Shown: in pieces, positions 50,083 to 59,107 of the stretch
Layout of the letters: each line of letters starts with the position of its first letter
Position numbering within the stretch: the stretch's first letter is position 1
Assembly (NCBI RefSeq): GCF_047200635.1
Contig: NZ_JBJZOI010000007.1
Coordinates: 175,333 to 239,332, forward strand
Source of the DNA: Saccharopolyspora_C sp047200635
Lineage (GTDB): Bacteria > Actinomycetota > Actinomycetes > Mycobacteriales > Pseudonocardiaceae
Direction: 5' to 3'
Length of the DNA: 64,000 nt
Position numbers and translations under genes: made by a program
The notes under the pieces: generated by a model
Databases searched by the model: none
What the model was told of the DNA's origin: nothing
What the model saw: only the letters and a program-made list of their open reading frames with translations

Positions 50083-51033
50083 TCAGCGCAGCGTGATCTG
50101 GCGCCCGCGCAGCCCGTCGCGGGAACGGCGCTCGGTCGCGTCGAGCGGCTGGTCCGCCAGCGAGGCCAGCGCCTCCTGGAGCCTGCGGCCCAGCGCGGCG
50201 GCCGGCTCGTCCCACTCGCGGGGGTGCTTGTCGCGGTCCAGGTCCCACACCGGGACCAGCACGCCGTGGGCGCGGAAGGACCCGGCGAACCGGCTGTCCT
50301 CGTCCAGCGCGAGCTCCCCGCGCGCCGAGAGGCGGGCCAGCGCGGCCAGCAGCTCCTCCTCCGGCTCCGGGCGCACCCAGCGCAGGTGCGCCTTCTCGCC
50401 CGGGTCCACCCAGTACGCGGAGCGCGCGCCCTCGGCGGTGAGCCGCTGCGTCGGCATGATCGCGGCGTTGGCCCGCTCCAGGGACAGCGCGACCTCACCG
50501 GAGGGCTCGGTGCCCTCGGGCAGCCACCACGAGAAGTCCTCGTGCAGGGTCACGTCGAGCTCGGCCTCCGGGTCGAGCAGGTCCTGCAACCGGGTCGGCA
50601 CCCCGTCCTGCGCGGGCTCCGGACCCACCACCGGCAGCGACTGCCCCGGCTCCGCCTGCAGCACCCACTCGATCGCGCGGGCCAGGTCGCGGCTCAGATC
50701 ACCCGAGCGCGTCTGCACCTGGAGGCCGACGAAGGCCTTGCCGTCGGCGCGGCGCACCGCCGCGGCCGCCAGCGGCAGCACCGAGGCGATGAGGACCTCG
50801 GATCCGTCGCGCAGCGGCAGCGGCGCCGTGGCCGAGGGCACGAACTCGCGCAGCGCGATCAGGTCGCCCTCCGCCGCGAGCCCTTCGAACGGCCTGGTCA
50901 CGATCACGTCACCGGCTCCACCCGCCTTGCCGTGGCAGGCCTTGTAGCGCTTGCCGGAACCGCACGGGCACGGCTGCCTCCGGCCGACGGCGCCCTCGGC
51001 GGGCTGGGACGGGGTGGCCGTTCGCTTCGACAC
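50083..51033 (-). CDS. DUF5926 family protein with SEC-C zinc motif
   Basis: A 316-residue actinobacterial protein. The N-terminal SEC-C motif CPCGSGKRYKACHG (about residues 22-35) binds zinc in other proteins such as SecA. The remainder is the DUF5926 domain with FVGLQVQTRSGDLSRDLA and EKAHLRWVRPEPEEELL. No enzyme activity known. It precedes the cupin gene by two bases, indicating an operon. Confidence 0.82.
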   Translation of the reverse strand: MSKRTATPSQPAEGAVGRRQPCPCGSGKRYKACHGKAGGAGDVIVTRPFEGLAAEGDLIALREFVPSATAPLPLRDGSEVLIASVLPLAAAAVRRADGKAFVGLQVQTRSGDLSRDLARAIEWVLQAEPGQSLPVVGPEPAQDGVPTRLQDLLDPEAELDVTLHEDFSWWLPEGTEPSGEVALSLERANAAIMPTQRLTAEGARSAYWVDPGEKAHLRWVRPEPEEELLAALARLSARGELALDEDSRFAGSFRAHGVLVPVWDLDRDKHPREWDEPAAALGRRLQEALASLADQPLDATERRSRDGLRGRQITLR

Positions 51034-51105
51034 TCGAAGCCTCCTCGCTGGGTGTGACTGGACCCACCGACGCTATCGAGCCGCCGGGGCGCGCGACGTC
51101 CCGGG

Positions 51106-51936
51106 TCAGCAGGCCACCAGCCGCTCCCGCGTCGCGCCCGGCCGGTTCGTCGCCACGAAGCGCACCCCGGCTCGGCGGCACAGCTCCACGTCCTCCGGCT
51201 CGTCCACCGTCCAGCAGTAGGTGTCCCGGCCGCGATCGGCCATCCGGGCCGCCAGCTCCGGTTCCCGGCGCAGCAGCCGGACGCTCGGGCCCGCCAGGTC
51301 CGCCCAGCCGGGCAGCTCACCGGATCGCGCGGCGCGGGAGAGGCGGTCGAACAGCAGCACCGTCGGCACCCGGGGCGCGCTCGCGCGGAACCGGCGCACC
51401 GCCGCCGAGGAGAACGACATCATCACCACCGGCGACTCCTCCTTCGCCGCGGGCGCGGAAACGCCGTGCCGGGCGAGCGCGGCGGTCAGCTTCGCCTCGA
51501 CCAGGCCGCCGTAGCGAACCGGGTGCTTCGTCTCGGCGAACAGCCGGACCGGCCTCGGCTGCGCCCGCACCAGGCCCAGCAGCGCGTCGAAGGTGAGGAT
51601 GCGGCGCTGCGACTCGTCCCGCACCGGGCTCACCCCCGGCTCGAACACCAGCTCGTCGGCGGAGTCCGGCAGGTCGTGGTGCCAGTGCGCGAAGTCGAAG
51701 CGGGACAACGCCGCCAAGGTCAGCTCGCTCACCACGCCGCGCCCGGTGGAGGTGCGCTCCACCCGCCGGTCGTGCACGCACACCAGGTGCCCGTCGCGGG
51801 TGACCCGCACATCGCACTCCAGCGCCTCGGCACCCTGGTCCAGCGCCACCTGGTAGGCGGCGAGGGTGTGCTCGGCGCGTTCCGCGGACGCACCCCGGTG
51901 CGCCACCACCTCCGGTTGCCCCACGCCCCGCATCAT
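51106..51936 (-). CDS. Glycerophosphodiester phosphodiesterase family protein
   Basis: A 276-residue TIM-barrel phosphodiesterase. Catalytic motifs are VVAHRGASAERAEHTLAAY (His, Arg) and ECDVRVTRDGHLVCVHD (Glu, Asp, His), as in GlpQ/UgpQ. There is no signal peptide, so it is likely cytosolic and may salvage glycerol-3-phosphate. Position parallels glpQ1 (Rv3842c) beside ferritin. The start is ATG 51936 or 51933, with GGGGTGA upstream. Confidence 0.92.
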   Translation of the reverse strand: MMRGVGQPEVVAHRGASAERAEHTLAAYQVALDQGAEALECDVRVTRDGHLVCVHDRRVERTSTGRGVVSELTLAALSRFDFAHWHHDLPDSADELVFEPGVSPVRDESQRRILTFDALLGLVRAQPRPVRLFAETKHPVRYGGLVEAKLTAALARHGVSAPAAKEESPVVMMSFSSAAVRRFRASAPRVPTVLLFDRLSRAARSGELPGWADLAGPSVRLLRREPELAARMADRGRDTYCWTVDEPEDVELCRRAGVRFVATNRPGATRERLVAC

Positions 51937-51971
51937 CCAGGTCACCCCGGAACGGCTCCAGCCGGGGAGCG

Positions 51972-52901
51972 TCAGCGGGGGGCCGTGGCCGGGCGATCGG
52001 GGCGGCCGGGCTCGGGGGCACCGCGCACGCCGAGCACCTGGTGCCGGGGCAGCAGCGTCGGATCCAACGGCACGATGAGGTTCGTCACCGCGTTGACCAC
52101 GCGCATCGCGAGCACCGCGCACACCGCGGCCGCCACGTCCGCCCAGAAGTGCAGCACCACGCCGTCGGCCATCGCCTGCACGCCCGCGCGGAAGCCCCAC
52201 CCGAACGTCGCCCACCCGAGCAGCAGGCTCACCGCCCAGGCGATCCACCAGGCGCCGACCAGCCGCGACGGTCGCGGCCGGGCGGCCGGGTCGCGGTCCC
52301 CGGCGGACGCCAGCACGGCGTGCTCCAGCTCCGCGACCACCGTCCCCGGCACGACCAGGTTCGGACCCGGCACCAGCACGCCCGCGACGACCTGCCACTC
52401 CGGGCGGCGCGGCAGCACGCCCAGCTGCTCGGCCGAGGCCCGGCGCGCCCACAGCAGCCAGAGCACCGAGAGCACCCCGGCCCCGGCGGCGAGCAGCCAG
52501 CTCAGCACGCCCGCCGTCACCACCAGGGTGTCCGACAGGTCCAGCGCGACCTTGGAGAGCGCGGACCCGCGGCTCATCAGCAGCAGCGCGTAGCGCCAGG
52601 CCTCGGCGATCGCGGCCACCCCGGACACGGCGGCCGTCAGCCACAGCGCCGACCAGGCCGTCCCCGAGTACCAGGCCACCCGCTGCACCGGGTCGACCCG
52701 AGGCCGGGTCGGCAGCGCCAGCGGCCAGCGCCAGCCCAGCAGCGGGAAGCCCCACCTCGGCACGACCGGGTAGGACGGCGGGCCGGTGTAGCGCTTCTCC
52801 GGCTCGCGTCGGCGGCGCGGGCGCAGCCCTCCCGGCGGAGCGGCCACCCACTCCACCCGCAGGGTCGGCTGCGGTGCGCCGGGCTCCGGCGGCGGCCTCA
52901 C
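51972..52901 (-). CDS. DUF4328 membrane protein
   Basis: A 309-residue membrane protein with about six TM helices. LLWARRASAEQLGVLPRRPEWQVVAG and GPNLVVPGTVVAELE fit the DUF4328 pattern. The cytosolic N-terminus is basic and Pro-rich. The GTG overlaps the rhodanese stop as GTGA. Function unknown. Confidence 0.78.
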   Translation of the reverse strand: MRPPPEPGAPQPTLRVEWVAAPPGGLRPRRRREPEKRYTGPPSYPVVPRWGFPLLGWRWPLALPTRPRVDPVQRVAWYSGTAWSALWLTAAVSGVAAIAEAWRYALLLMSRGSALSKVALDLSDTLVVTAGVLSWLLAAGAGVLSVLWLLWARRASAEQLGVLPRRPEWQVVAGVLVPGPNLVVPGTVVAELEHAVLASAGDRDPAARPRPSRLVGAWWIAWAVSLLLGWATFGWGFRAGVQAMADGVVLHFWADVAAAVCAVLAMRVVNAVTNLIVPLDPTLLPRHQVLGVRGAPEPGRPDRPATAPR

Positions 52902-53251
52902 AGCACGTACGCCTCGGCGTCCGGCTCGTCGGAGACCACCGGGCGGCCGATCGCCGCCCAGCCGTTCATGCCGCGCTCCACGTTCACCGCGTCCCAGCCG
53001 TGGGCGTTGAGGTACGCGGTGACCCGCGCCGAACGGCCGCCGGAGCGGCACACGACGTAGATCTGGTCGGCCTCGGGCAGCTCGTCGAGCCGCTGCGGGA
53101 CCTCGTTCATCGGGATGTGCCGGGCGCCGGGAGCGTGGCCGGCGGCCCACTCGTCGGCCTCGCGGACGTCGAGCAGCGCGGCGGCGGCCGTCGGCAGTTC
53201 GGCGGGCAGCTCCTCGGGCTGCACCCCGGGCACTTGCATCGGTGTGGTCAC
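52898..53251 (-). CDS. Rhodanese-like domain protein
   Basis: A 117-residue single rhodanese domain. LLDVREADEWAAGHAPGARHIP is the N-terminal part and the active-site loop is VVCRSGGRSAR with catalytic Cys. It may transfer sulfur or act in redox or cyanide handling. GTG at 53251 or an ATG four codons later is the start. It is coupled to the DUF4328 gene. Confidence 0.9.
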   Translation of the reverse strand: MTTPMQVPGVQPEELPAELPTAAAALLDVREADEWAAGHAPGARHIPMNEVPQRLDELPEADQIYVVCRSGGRSARVTAYLNAHGWDAVNVERGMNGWAAIGRPVVSDEPDAEAYVL

Positions 53252-53352
53252 GCCCCGATGCTGCCACGCCGACCGTGGGTCCGGCGTGAGGTACCCGCCC
53301 GCGAGGGCGATCGGCCCTCGGCGCCCCGGCCGACCGGCACCGCCGCGCGCTC

Positions 53353-53412
53353 AGCGGCCCCCCTCGCGGGACACCGGCGCCGTCGGGCATCGGTGTCGCG
53401 AGGAGGGCCGCT
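53353..53412 (-). terminator. Long hairpin downstream of actP
   Basis: Two arms of about 22 bases, with one mismatch and a two-base bulge, flank a loop of about 14 bases. It lies about 40 bases beyond the actP stop and probably terminates the actP operon. Confidence 0.65.
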
Positions 53413-53450
53413 GGGGCTCATCCGTCCGGCCCCGCGCGGGGCGGTGCGCG

Positions 53451-55076
53451 TCAGTGCTCGGCGGCGGAGCGTTCGGCGCCCGCTCCGGTCAGGGAGCGCA
53501 CCTCCATCTCGGCGTACTTCGCGGCGTTGTGCGGCTCCTTGCTGACCACCGTGCCGAGGTAGCCGAGCAGGAACGACACCGGGATCGAGACCAGGCCCGG
53601 GTTCTTCAGCGGGAACCAGGCGAAGTCCAGCGCGGGGAACATCGCGTCCTCGTTGCCGCTCACCGCGGGTGAGAACACGATCAGCAGGACCGTCACCGCG
53701 AGCCCGCCGTAGATGCTCCACAGCGCGCCGGTGGTGTTGAACCGCTTCCAGAACAGCGAGTACAGCAGCGTCGGCAGGTTCGCCGAGGCCGCGACCGCGA
53801 ACGCGAGCGCCACCAGGAACGCCACGTTCTGCCCGTTCGCCGCGATGCCGCCCAGGATCGACACGACGCCGATCACCACGGCGGTGATCCGCGCGACGCG
53901 CACCTCCTGCCGCTTGTCGTCGACCTTCCCCTTCTTGATCACGTTCGCGTAGATGTCGTGCGCGAACGAGGCCGACGCCGTGATCGTCAGCCCGGCGACC
54001 ACCGCGAGGATGGTGGCGAAGGCGACCGCCGAGATGAACCCGAGCAGCAGCGGTCCGCCCAGCTGCAACGCCAGCAGCGGCGCCGCCGAGTTCACCCCGC
54101 CCGGCGCGTCCTTGATCGCGTCCGGCCCGACCATCGCACCCGCGCCGTACCCGAGCACCAGCGTGAACAGGTAGAACAGGCCGATCAACCAGATGGCCCA
54201 GACGACCGAGCGGCGCGCCTCCTTCGCCGTGGGCACCGTGTAGAAGCGCATCAGCACGTGCGGCAATCCGGCGGTGCCCAGCACCAGCGCGATGCCCAGC
54301 GAGACGAAGTCGAGCTTGCTCGCCTCGGTCTTCCCGTACTGCGCGCCCGGGTTGAGCAGCGCCTCGCCGCCGTCCCCGGCCCGCTCCACGGCCGCGCCGA
54401 GCAGCCCGGACAGGTTGAAGCCGTAGGTGGCCAGCACCCAGATCGTCATCACGAAGGCACCGGCGATGAGCAGCGCCGCCTTGATGATCTGCACCCAGGT
54501 GGTGCCCTTCATCCCGCCGATCAGCACGTACAGGATCATCAGCGCGCCGACCACCGCGATCACGATCGCCTGCTGGCCCTTGCTCTCGATGCCCAGCAGC
54601 AGCGCGATGAGCCCGCCGGCCCCGGCCATCTGCGCGAGCAGGTAGAAGAACGACACGGCCAGCGTGGACAGCGAGGCGGCGGTGCGCACCGGCCGCTCCC
54701 GCATCCGGAAGCTGAGCACGTCGGCCATCGTGTAGCGGCCGGTGTTGCGCAGCAGCTCCGCGACCAGCAGCAGCGCCACCAGCCACGCGACCAGGAAGCC
54801 GACGGAGTAGAGGAACCCGTCGTAGCCGTAGACCGCGATCGCCCCGGCGATGCCGAGGAAGGAGGCGGCCGAGAGGTAGTCGCCCGCGATCGCGATGCCG
54901 TTCTGCGGTCCGGTGAACGCGCGGCCCGCCGCGTAGTAGTCCGCGGCGGTGCGGGTGTTCCGGCTGGCCCGGACCACGACCACCATCGTGATCAGCACGA
55001 ACACCGCGAAGATCCCGATGTTGAGCCAGCGGTTCGCCGCGGTGTCGGTGTCCTGCGCGAGGAGTTCTGCGGTCAT
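53451..55076 (-). CDS. actP: Cation/acetate symporter
   Basis: A 541-residue sodium:solute symporter with about 13 TM helices. The N-terminal segment GDYLSAASFLGIAGAIAVYG is highly conserved in ActP/MctC-type transporters for acetate, pyruvate and other short acids. GLPHVLMRFYTVPTAKEARRS is another family marker. The ATG overlaps the DUF485 stop as ATGA. Upstream control elements are at 55536-55612. Confidence 0.93.
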   Translation of the reverse strand: MTAELLAQDTDTAANRWLNIGIFAVFVLITMVVVVRASRNTRTAADYYAAGRAFTGPQNGIAIAGDYLSAASFLGIAGAIAVYGYDGFLYSVGFLVAWLVALLLVAELLRNTGRYTMADVLSFRMRERPVRTAASLSTLAVSFFYLLAQMAGAGGLIALLLGIESKGQQAIVIAVVGALMILYVLIGGMKGTTWVQIIKAALLIAGAFVMTIWVLATYGFNLSGLLGAAVERAGDGGEALLNPGAQYGKTEASKLDFVSLGIALVLGTAGLPHVLMRFYTVPTAKEARRSVVWAIWLIGLFYLFTLVLGYGAGAMVGPDAIKDAPGGVNSAAPLLALQLGGPLLLGFISAVAFATILAVVAGLTITASASFAHDIYANVIKKGKVDDKRQEVRVARITAVVIGVVSILGGIAANGQNVAFLVALAFAVAASANLPTLLYSLFWKRFNTTGALWSIYGGLAVTVLLIVFSPAVSGNEDAMFPALDFAWFPLKNPGLVSIPVSFLLGYLGTVVSKEPHNAAKYAEMEVRSLTGAGAERSAAEH

Positions 55077-55423
55077 CGCTGCTCCCCTTCCAGGCGCTCG
55101 CGGATCTGCTCGGCGACCGGGTCCAGGTTCCGGTTCGCGTACCGGACGTAGAGGGTCGTGATGAGGAAGGTGGAGACGAACTGGAGCAGGCCCAGCACCA
55201 GGCCCACGTTGATGTTGCCGACCAGCTTGATGCTCATGAATCCGTGCGCGTAGTCGGCGAGCAGGACGTAGATCAGGTACCAGACGAGGAACACCGCCGA
55301 TACCGGGAACACGAAGTTCCGCAGCCGTCGCCGGAGCGCGGCGAACTCGGGGCTGCGCTGGGCTTCCGCCCAGGTTTCGGCGTCGATGCCGGGACTGGGA
55401 TCGCTCTGGCCCGTGGCGCTCAC
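55073..55423 (-). CDS. DUF485 small membrane protein (ActP partner)
   Basis: A 116-residue protein with two TM helices (about residues 40-60 and 75-100). DUF485 proteins are encoded ahead of actP in many bacteria (as yjcH is in E. coli). AGGAGGA precedes the GTG, and it overlaps actP by 4 bases. Probable accessory subunit of the transporter; mechanism unknown. Confidence 0.88.
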   Translation of the reverse strand: MSATGQSDPSPGIDAETWAEAQRSPEFAALRRRLRNFVFPVSAVFLVWYLIYVLLADYAHGFMSIKLVGNINVGLVLGLLQFVSTFLITTLYVRYANRNLDPVAEQIRERLEGEQR

Positions 55424-55706
55424 GGTTTCCTCCTGAGTCGGGCGAGGCCGCACTCACCGGCGCCGTGTGACCTCTGTCTCCTATCGACGCGCGAACGCTA
55501 CGTAATTCACCCGCATCCGGGAAGGCCCCGAAAGGGGATTGATATCAATCCGCTGGGTGGTCAGCGAGGCCCAAAACGGACAATATTGCCACATATAGTG
55601 ACATGAGTCACCTAGGTCACTCATTCGGCCCAAAGCCACGTCCGCGCAGGTCAACGGATCGTCCGCGAGCGCCGGGCGAGCGGGCGCGGCATCGCACCAC
55701 CGACGA
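55424..55706. promoter_or_regulatory. Control region of the DUF485-actP operon
   Basis: A 283-base region between two minus-strand operons. GGATTGATATCAATCC (55536-55551) is a perfect 16-base palindrome, 113 bases before the DUF485 start. At 55598-55611 GTGA-N6-TCAC fits the CRP/GlxR pattern, with neighbouring GTCAC repeats. The stretch is unusually AT-rich here. Confidence 0.65.
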
Positions 55707-57500
55707 TCACCGGCGGTGACGCCCCCCGGAGTCCTTCGGCACCGGACGCCGGGGGCGGCGGTCGTCCTGGAAGCCGAGCCGGTCCGGGGCGTGCATCCGC
55801 AGCATCAGCCGCGAGACCCCCTCCGGCAACCGCTGCTTCGTGCCCAGGCTGACCAGGACCATCACCAGGAACGCCAGCGGCACGCTCAGCAGCGCGGGCT
55901 GGCGCACCAACTCCCCGGCCAGTCCCGCCAGGTGCGGCCGCAGCGCGCCCGCCACCGCCGCCAGCAGCACCGCCCCTCCCCCGGACAGCAGCCCCGCCAC
56001 CGCCCCGTTCGCCGTCAACCGACGCCACCACACGCCCAGCACCAGCAGCGGGCAGAACGTCGACGCCGCCATCGCGAACGCCAGCCCCACGCTGCGGGCC
56101 AGGTCCTGCTCCGCCACCAGCAGCGCCAGCCCCGCCGGCACCACCGCCGCCACCACCAGCAGTCCCCGCTGGTGCCAGGCCTTCAGCCGCTGGACGTTCG
56201 AGGACACCGCTCCGGCGACGCTCGCCACCAGCCCGGACGAGGTCGACGCGAACGCGGCGAACGCGCCCGCCGCCGTCAGCGCGGCCAGCAGCGCGCCCGG
56301 CCAGCCCGCCAGCATCGCGCCCGGCAGCAGCAGCACCGCCGCGTCCGTCTGGCCCGTGACCAGCAGCTTCGGCACGAACAACCGGGACAGCAGGCCGAGC
56401 ACCGTCGGGAACAGGTAGAAGGTGCCCAGCAGCACCACCACGAACAGCGCCGTGCGGCGGGCCCCGTGCCCGCTGGGGTTGGTGTAGAAGCGGACCAGCA
56501 CGTGCGGCAGGCCCATCGTGCCCAGGAAGGTCGCGACGATCAGCGAGTAGGTGCTCACCAGCTCCCCCGGATCACCGGTTCCCGGGTGCGTCCACGACCC
56601 GTTGTCCGCCTCCGCGCCGAGCACCACCGGCACCGCGGCGCCCGCCCGGAAAGCCAGCACGCTGCCCGCGTCCACGTCGTACTCGCCGGGCTGCACCCAG
56701 ACCACGGCCCGGCCGTCCGGTTGCAGCGGGCCGCCCGGGACCTCCCGCTCGGCGGTGACCTCCAGCCGCGTCGGCTCGGAGACCCGCAGGACCACCGGAG
56801 TCCCCACGTCCACCGCGGTCGGCCGCTCGAAGACGGGGCCCGGCTCGTTCAGCTTCGACTCCGCCGAGCCGCCCAGCAGGAACACCCCGAACAGCACGAA
56901 CGCCGGGAAGGTGATGGCGAACAGCTTCAGCCAGTACTGGAACGCCTGCACCAGCGTCACGGCGCGCAGCCCGCCGCTGAGCACGCTCGCCAGCACCACC
57001 GGAAGCAGCACCAGCACCCCGGCCCACGCCGGCAACTCCGCGATCACCGAGAAGGTCAGCCCCGCCGCCTGGAACTGCGGCACCAGGTACATCCACCCGA
57101 TCACCAGCACCAACGCCGTGGTCAGCCCGCGCAACCGCGGCGAATCCAGCCGCACCACCGCGAAGTCCGGGACCGTGTAGGCACCGGATCGGCGCAGCGG
57201 CGCGGCGATGAACAGCACCACCGCCAGATAGCCCGAGGCGAACCCGATCGGGTACCAGAGCGCGTTCGACCCGTCCTTGAGGATCAGGCCCGCGACCCCC
57301 AGGAACGAGGCCGCCGACAGGTACTCACCGGAGATCGCCGCCGCGTTGCGCTCCTCCCGCACCAGCCGCCGCGCGCGGTGCAGGTCCGAGGTCGTGCGGG
57401 CGCGGCTCGACCCCCAGGCGCCGATCGCGAAGGTCGCCACCACCACGACGGCGATCGCTGCCCACGCCAAGAGGACCGAGCTCTCCGGCATCGAGGCCAC
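55707..57500 (-). CDS. Solute:sodium symporter family protein with extra loop
   Basis: A 597-residue transporter related to ActP (SGEYLSAASFLGVAGLILKDG; GLPHVLVRFYTNPSGHGARR). It is longer than usual because of an insert of roughly 90 residues between TM helices (about 210-300, rich in Pro, Glu, Val), which probably lies outside the membrane. The start GTG 57500 or ATG 57491 is open. It follows the LytTR regulator and small membrane protein genes. Substrate likely a short organic acid, by homology only. Confidence 0.88.
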   Translation of the reverse strand: MASMPESSVLLAWAAIAVVVVATFAIGAWGSSRARTTSDLHRARRLVREERNAAAISGEYLSAASFLGVAGLILKDGSNALWYPIGFASGYLAVVLFIAAPLRRSGAYTVPDFAVVRLDSPRLRGLTTALVLVIGWMYLVPQFQAAGLTFSVIAELPAWAGVLVLLPVVLASVLSGGLRAVTLVQAFQYWLKLFAITFPAFVLFGVFLLGGSAESKLNEPGPVFERPTAVDVGTPVVLRVSEPTRLEVTAEREVPGGPLQPDGRAVVWVQPGEYDVDAGSVLAFRAGAAVPVVLGAEADNGSWTHPGTGDPGELVSTYSLIVATFLGTMGLPHVLVRFYTNPSGHGARRTALFVVVLLGTFYLFPTVLGLLSRLFVPKLLVTGQTDAAVLLLPGAMLAGWPGALLAALTAAGAFAAFASTSSGLVASVAGAVSSNVQRLKAWHQRGLLVVAAVVPAGLALLVAEQDLARSVGLAFAMAASTFCPLLVLGVWWRRLTANGAVAGLLSGGGAVLLAAVAGALRPHLAGLAGELVRQPALLSVPLAFLVMVLVSLGTKQRLPEGVSRLMLRMHAPDRLGFQDDRRPRRPVPKDSGGRHRR

Positions 57501-57503
57501 CGC

Positions 57504-57902
57504 TCACCGCTCGATCATGTGCAGGAAGTCCCGTTCGTGCCGCGCCGCGGCCCGCGAGTACCAGAAGCCGATCAGGGCCATGAAGGGGTACGGCAGCACC
57601 CCGAGCACCAGCCAGGGCAACCGGATTCCGGCGATCACCACGTCTCCCAGGGACGGCAGCGCGTAGAACAGCAGCGGCAGCGAGAACAACCCGGCCACCA
57701 GCAGTCCCGTCATCAGCAGCGCGCTCCGCATCTGGGCGCGCACCAGGTAGCGGACCAGCACCTCCCCGACGCTGGTCTGCTCCTCCAGCTCGACGATCGT
57801 GCGGGCCACCGGTCGCGTGCGGCGCCGATCGGACAGCACCACGCGCTGCCTGCGGGGACGGCGGCCGCCGGACGGGCTCGACGACTGCTGCTCGGCGGTC
57901 AT
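57504..57902 (-). CDS. Small two-TM membrane protein upstream of the symporter
   Basis: A 132-residue protein. A basic N-terminus is followed by two TM helices (about 62-85 and 92-112) and FWYSRAAARHERDFLHMIE. Size and position match the DUF485-like partner of symporters. It ends 3 bases before the symporter start. A weak GGCAGG precedes the ATG at 57902. Confidence 0.75.
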   Translation of the reverse strand: MTAEQQSSSPSGGRRPRRQRVVLSDRRRTRPVARTIVELEEQTSVGEVLVRYLVRAQMRSALLMTGLLVAGLFSLPLLFYALPSLGDVVIAGIRLPWLVLGVLPYPFMALIGFWYSRAAARHERDFLHMIER

Positions 57903-57912
57903 GCCTGCCGTC

Positions 57913-58773
57913 TCATCCCTGCGACCCCCAGCCCTGCCGGGGCGCCCGAACCAGGCGGTCCTTGAGCTCGCGGGTGTGCCGCCTGCTGACCGGCAGCTCC
58001 TTGGGCTCACCGCCCCCGAGCAGCACCGAATAGCCGGACGACGACATCCGCAGCTCGCTGACCAGCGACATCGACACCAGGTAGGAGCGGTGGATGCGGA
58101 TGAAGTTCGCATCCGCCCAGCGCTCCTCCAGCTGCGCCAACGGGATCCGCACCAGGTGCGATCCGCCGTCGGTGGTGTGCAGCCGCGCGTAGTCGCCCTG
58201 CGCCTCCACCCAGCGCACCGTCTTGCGGGACACCATCTTCGTCGTCCCGGCGAGTTCCACGGGGATCACCTCGTCCTCGTCGGCGGCGGGGTGTTCCGCG
58301 GCCGCGGCATCGGATCGGCCTCCGGCGGCGCGTTCGGCCTTGGTGCGCTCGATGTTGCGCAGCGCCCGGTCGACCCGGTCGGCGTCGGCCGGCTTCATGA
58401 TGTAGTCCAGCGCGCCCACCTCGAACGCTTCGAGGGCGTTCTCCTCGTGGCCGGTGATGAACACCAGCGAGGGCGGCTGCTTGAACGCGTTGAGCACCCG
58501 GGCCAGCTCCATGCCGCTGAGCCCGGGCATGGACACGTCGGCGAACACGCCGTCCACGACGGACTCCCCGCCATCGCGGGACCGGAGCTGGTCGTCGCTG
58601 CGCAGCAGCCGCAGCGCCTCGGCCGCGTCGAAGGCGAGCAGCACCTTGCTCACGCGCGGGTTGTTCTCGAGCAGGAACTTCATCTCGTCCAGCCCGGCCA
58701 TCTCGTCGTCGACCGCCAGCACCACGAGTCCCGAGGTGCCGTCCCGACCGCTCGCGTCCGGTTGAATACTCAC
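57913..58773 (-). CDS. LytTR-type response regulator
   Basis: A 286-residue regulator. The receiver has VDDE at 21-24, phosphoacceptor Asp79 (FADVSMPG) and Lys127. The LytTR DNA-binding domain (about 170-275) contains VEAQGDYARLHT and FIRIHRSYLVSMSLV. It lies 10 bases upstream of the small membrane protein and symporter, which it probably activates. The likely kinase is at 60054, separated by an S49 peptidase gene. Confidence 0.92.
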   Translation of the reverse strand: MSIQPDASGRDGTSGLVVLAVDDEMAGLDEMKFLLENNPRVSKVLLAFDAAEALRLLRSDDQLRSRDGGESVVDGVFADVSMPGLSGMELARVLNAFKQPPSLVFITGHEENALEAFEVGALDYIMKPADADRVDRALRNIERTKAERAAGGRSDAAAAEHPAADEDEVIPVELAGTTKMVSRKTVRWVEAQGDYARLHTTDGGSHLVRIPLAQLEERWADANFIRIHRSYLVSMSLVSELRMSSSGYSVLLGGGEPKELPVSRRHTRELKDRLVRAPRQGWGSQG

Positions 58774-59107
58774 AGTAATGCCTATCCTGCCGCGCCCGGC
58801 GGCGCACTGTCCACGATCAGATCTCCGGCGGTGGCACCGCGACGCGCGTTCGCGGGGTTCCGGCCGGTCGGCGCGGCATCGTTCGAGCGAGGGGCCGCGG
58901 AAGCCGCCGATTCGATCATTGTGGCCGCACCAGGCCGAGCGACGCAGGGCTTGCCGCGGGAAGCGCTCCAGTGAAGTGCGTCACGCCGTCCGATCAACGT
59001 ACGTCGTGCGGCCGGACGCGCGGGCGGCGGGGTGGGCGGAGCGCGGCGGTGCCGACGACCTCCCGGAGACCGGCACCACCACGGACCCGGCCGGGGAAGC
59101 GGTTCGG
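58774..59107. other. 334-base intergenic region
   Basis: Promoter side of the LytTR gene and the tail of the S49 gene. ORFs in it are not convincing. ACGTACGT lies near 59000 without a clear context. Confidence 0.5.

Noticed and set aside
49580..50947. Long plus-strand frame across the IS remnant and DUF5926 gene
   Set aside because: Antisense shadow of the SEC-C/DUF5926 gene; Ser/Arg/Pro-rich with no family pattern.
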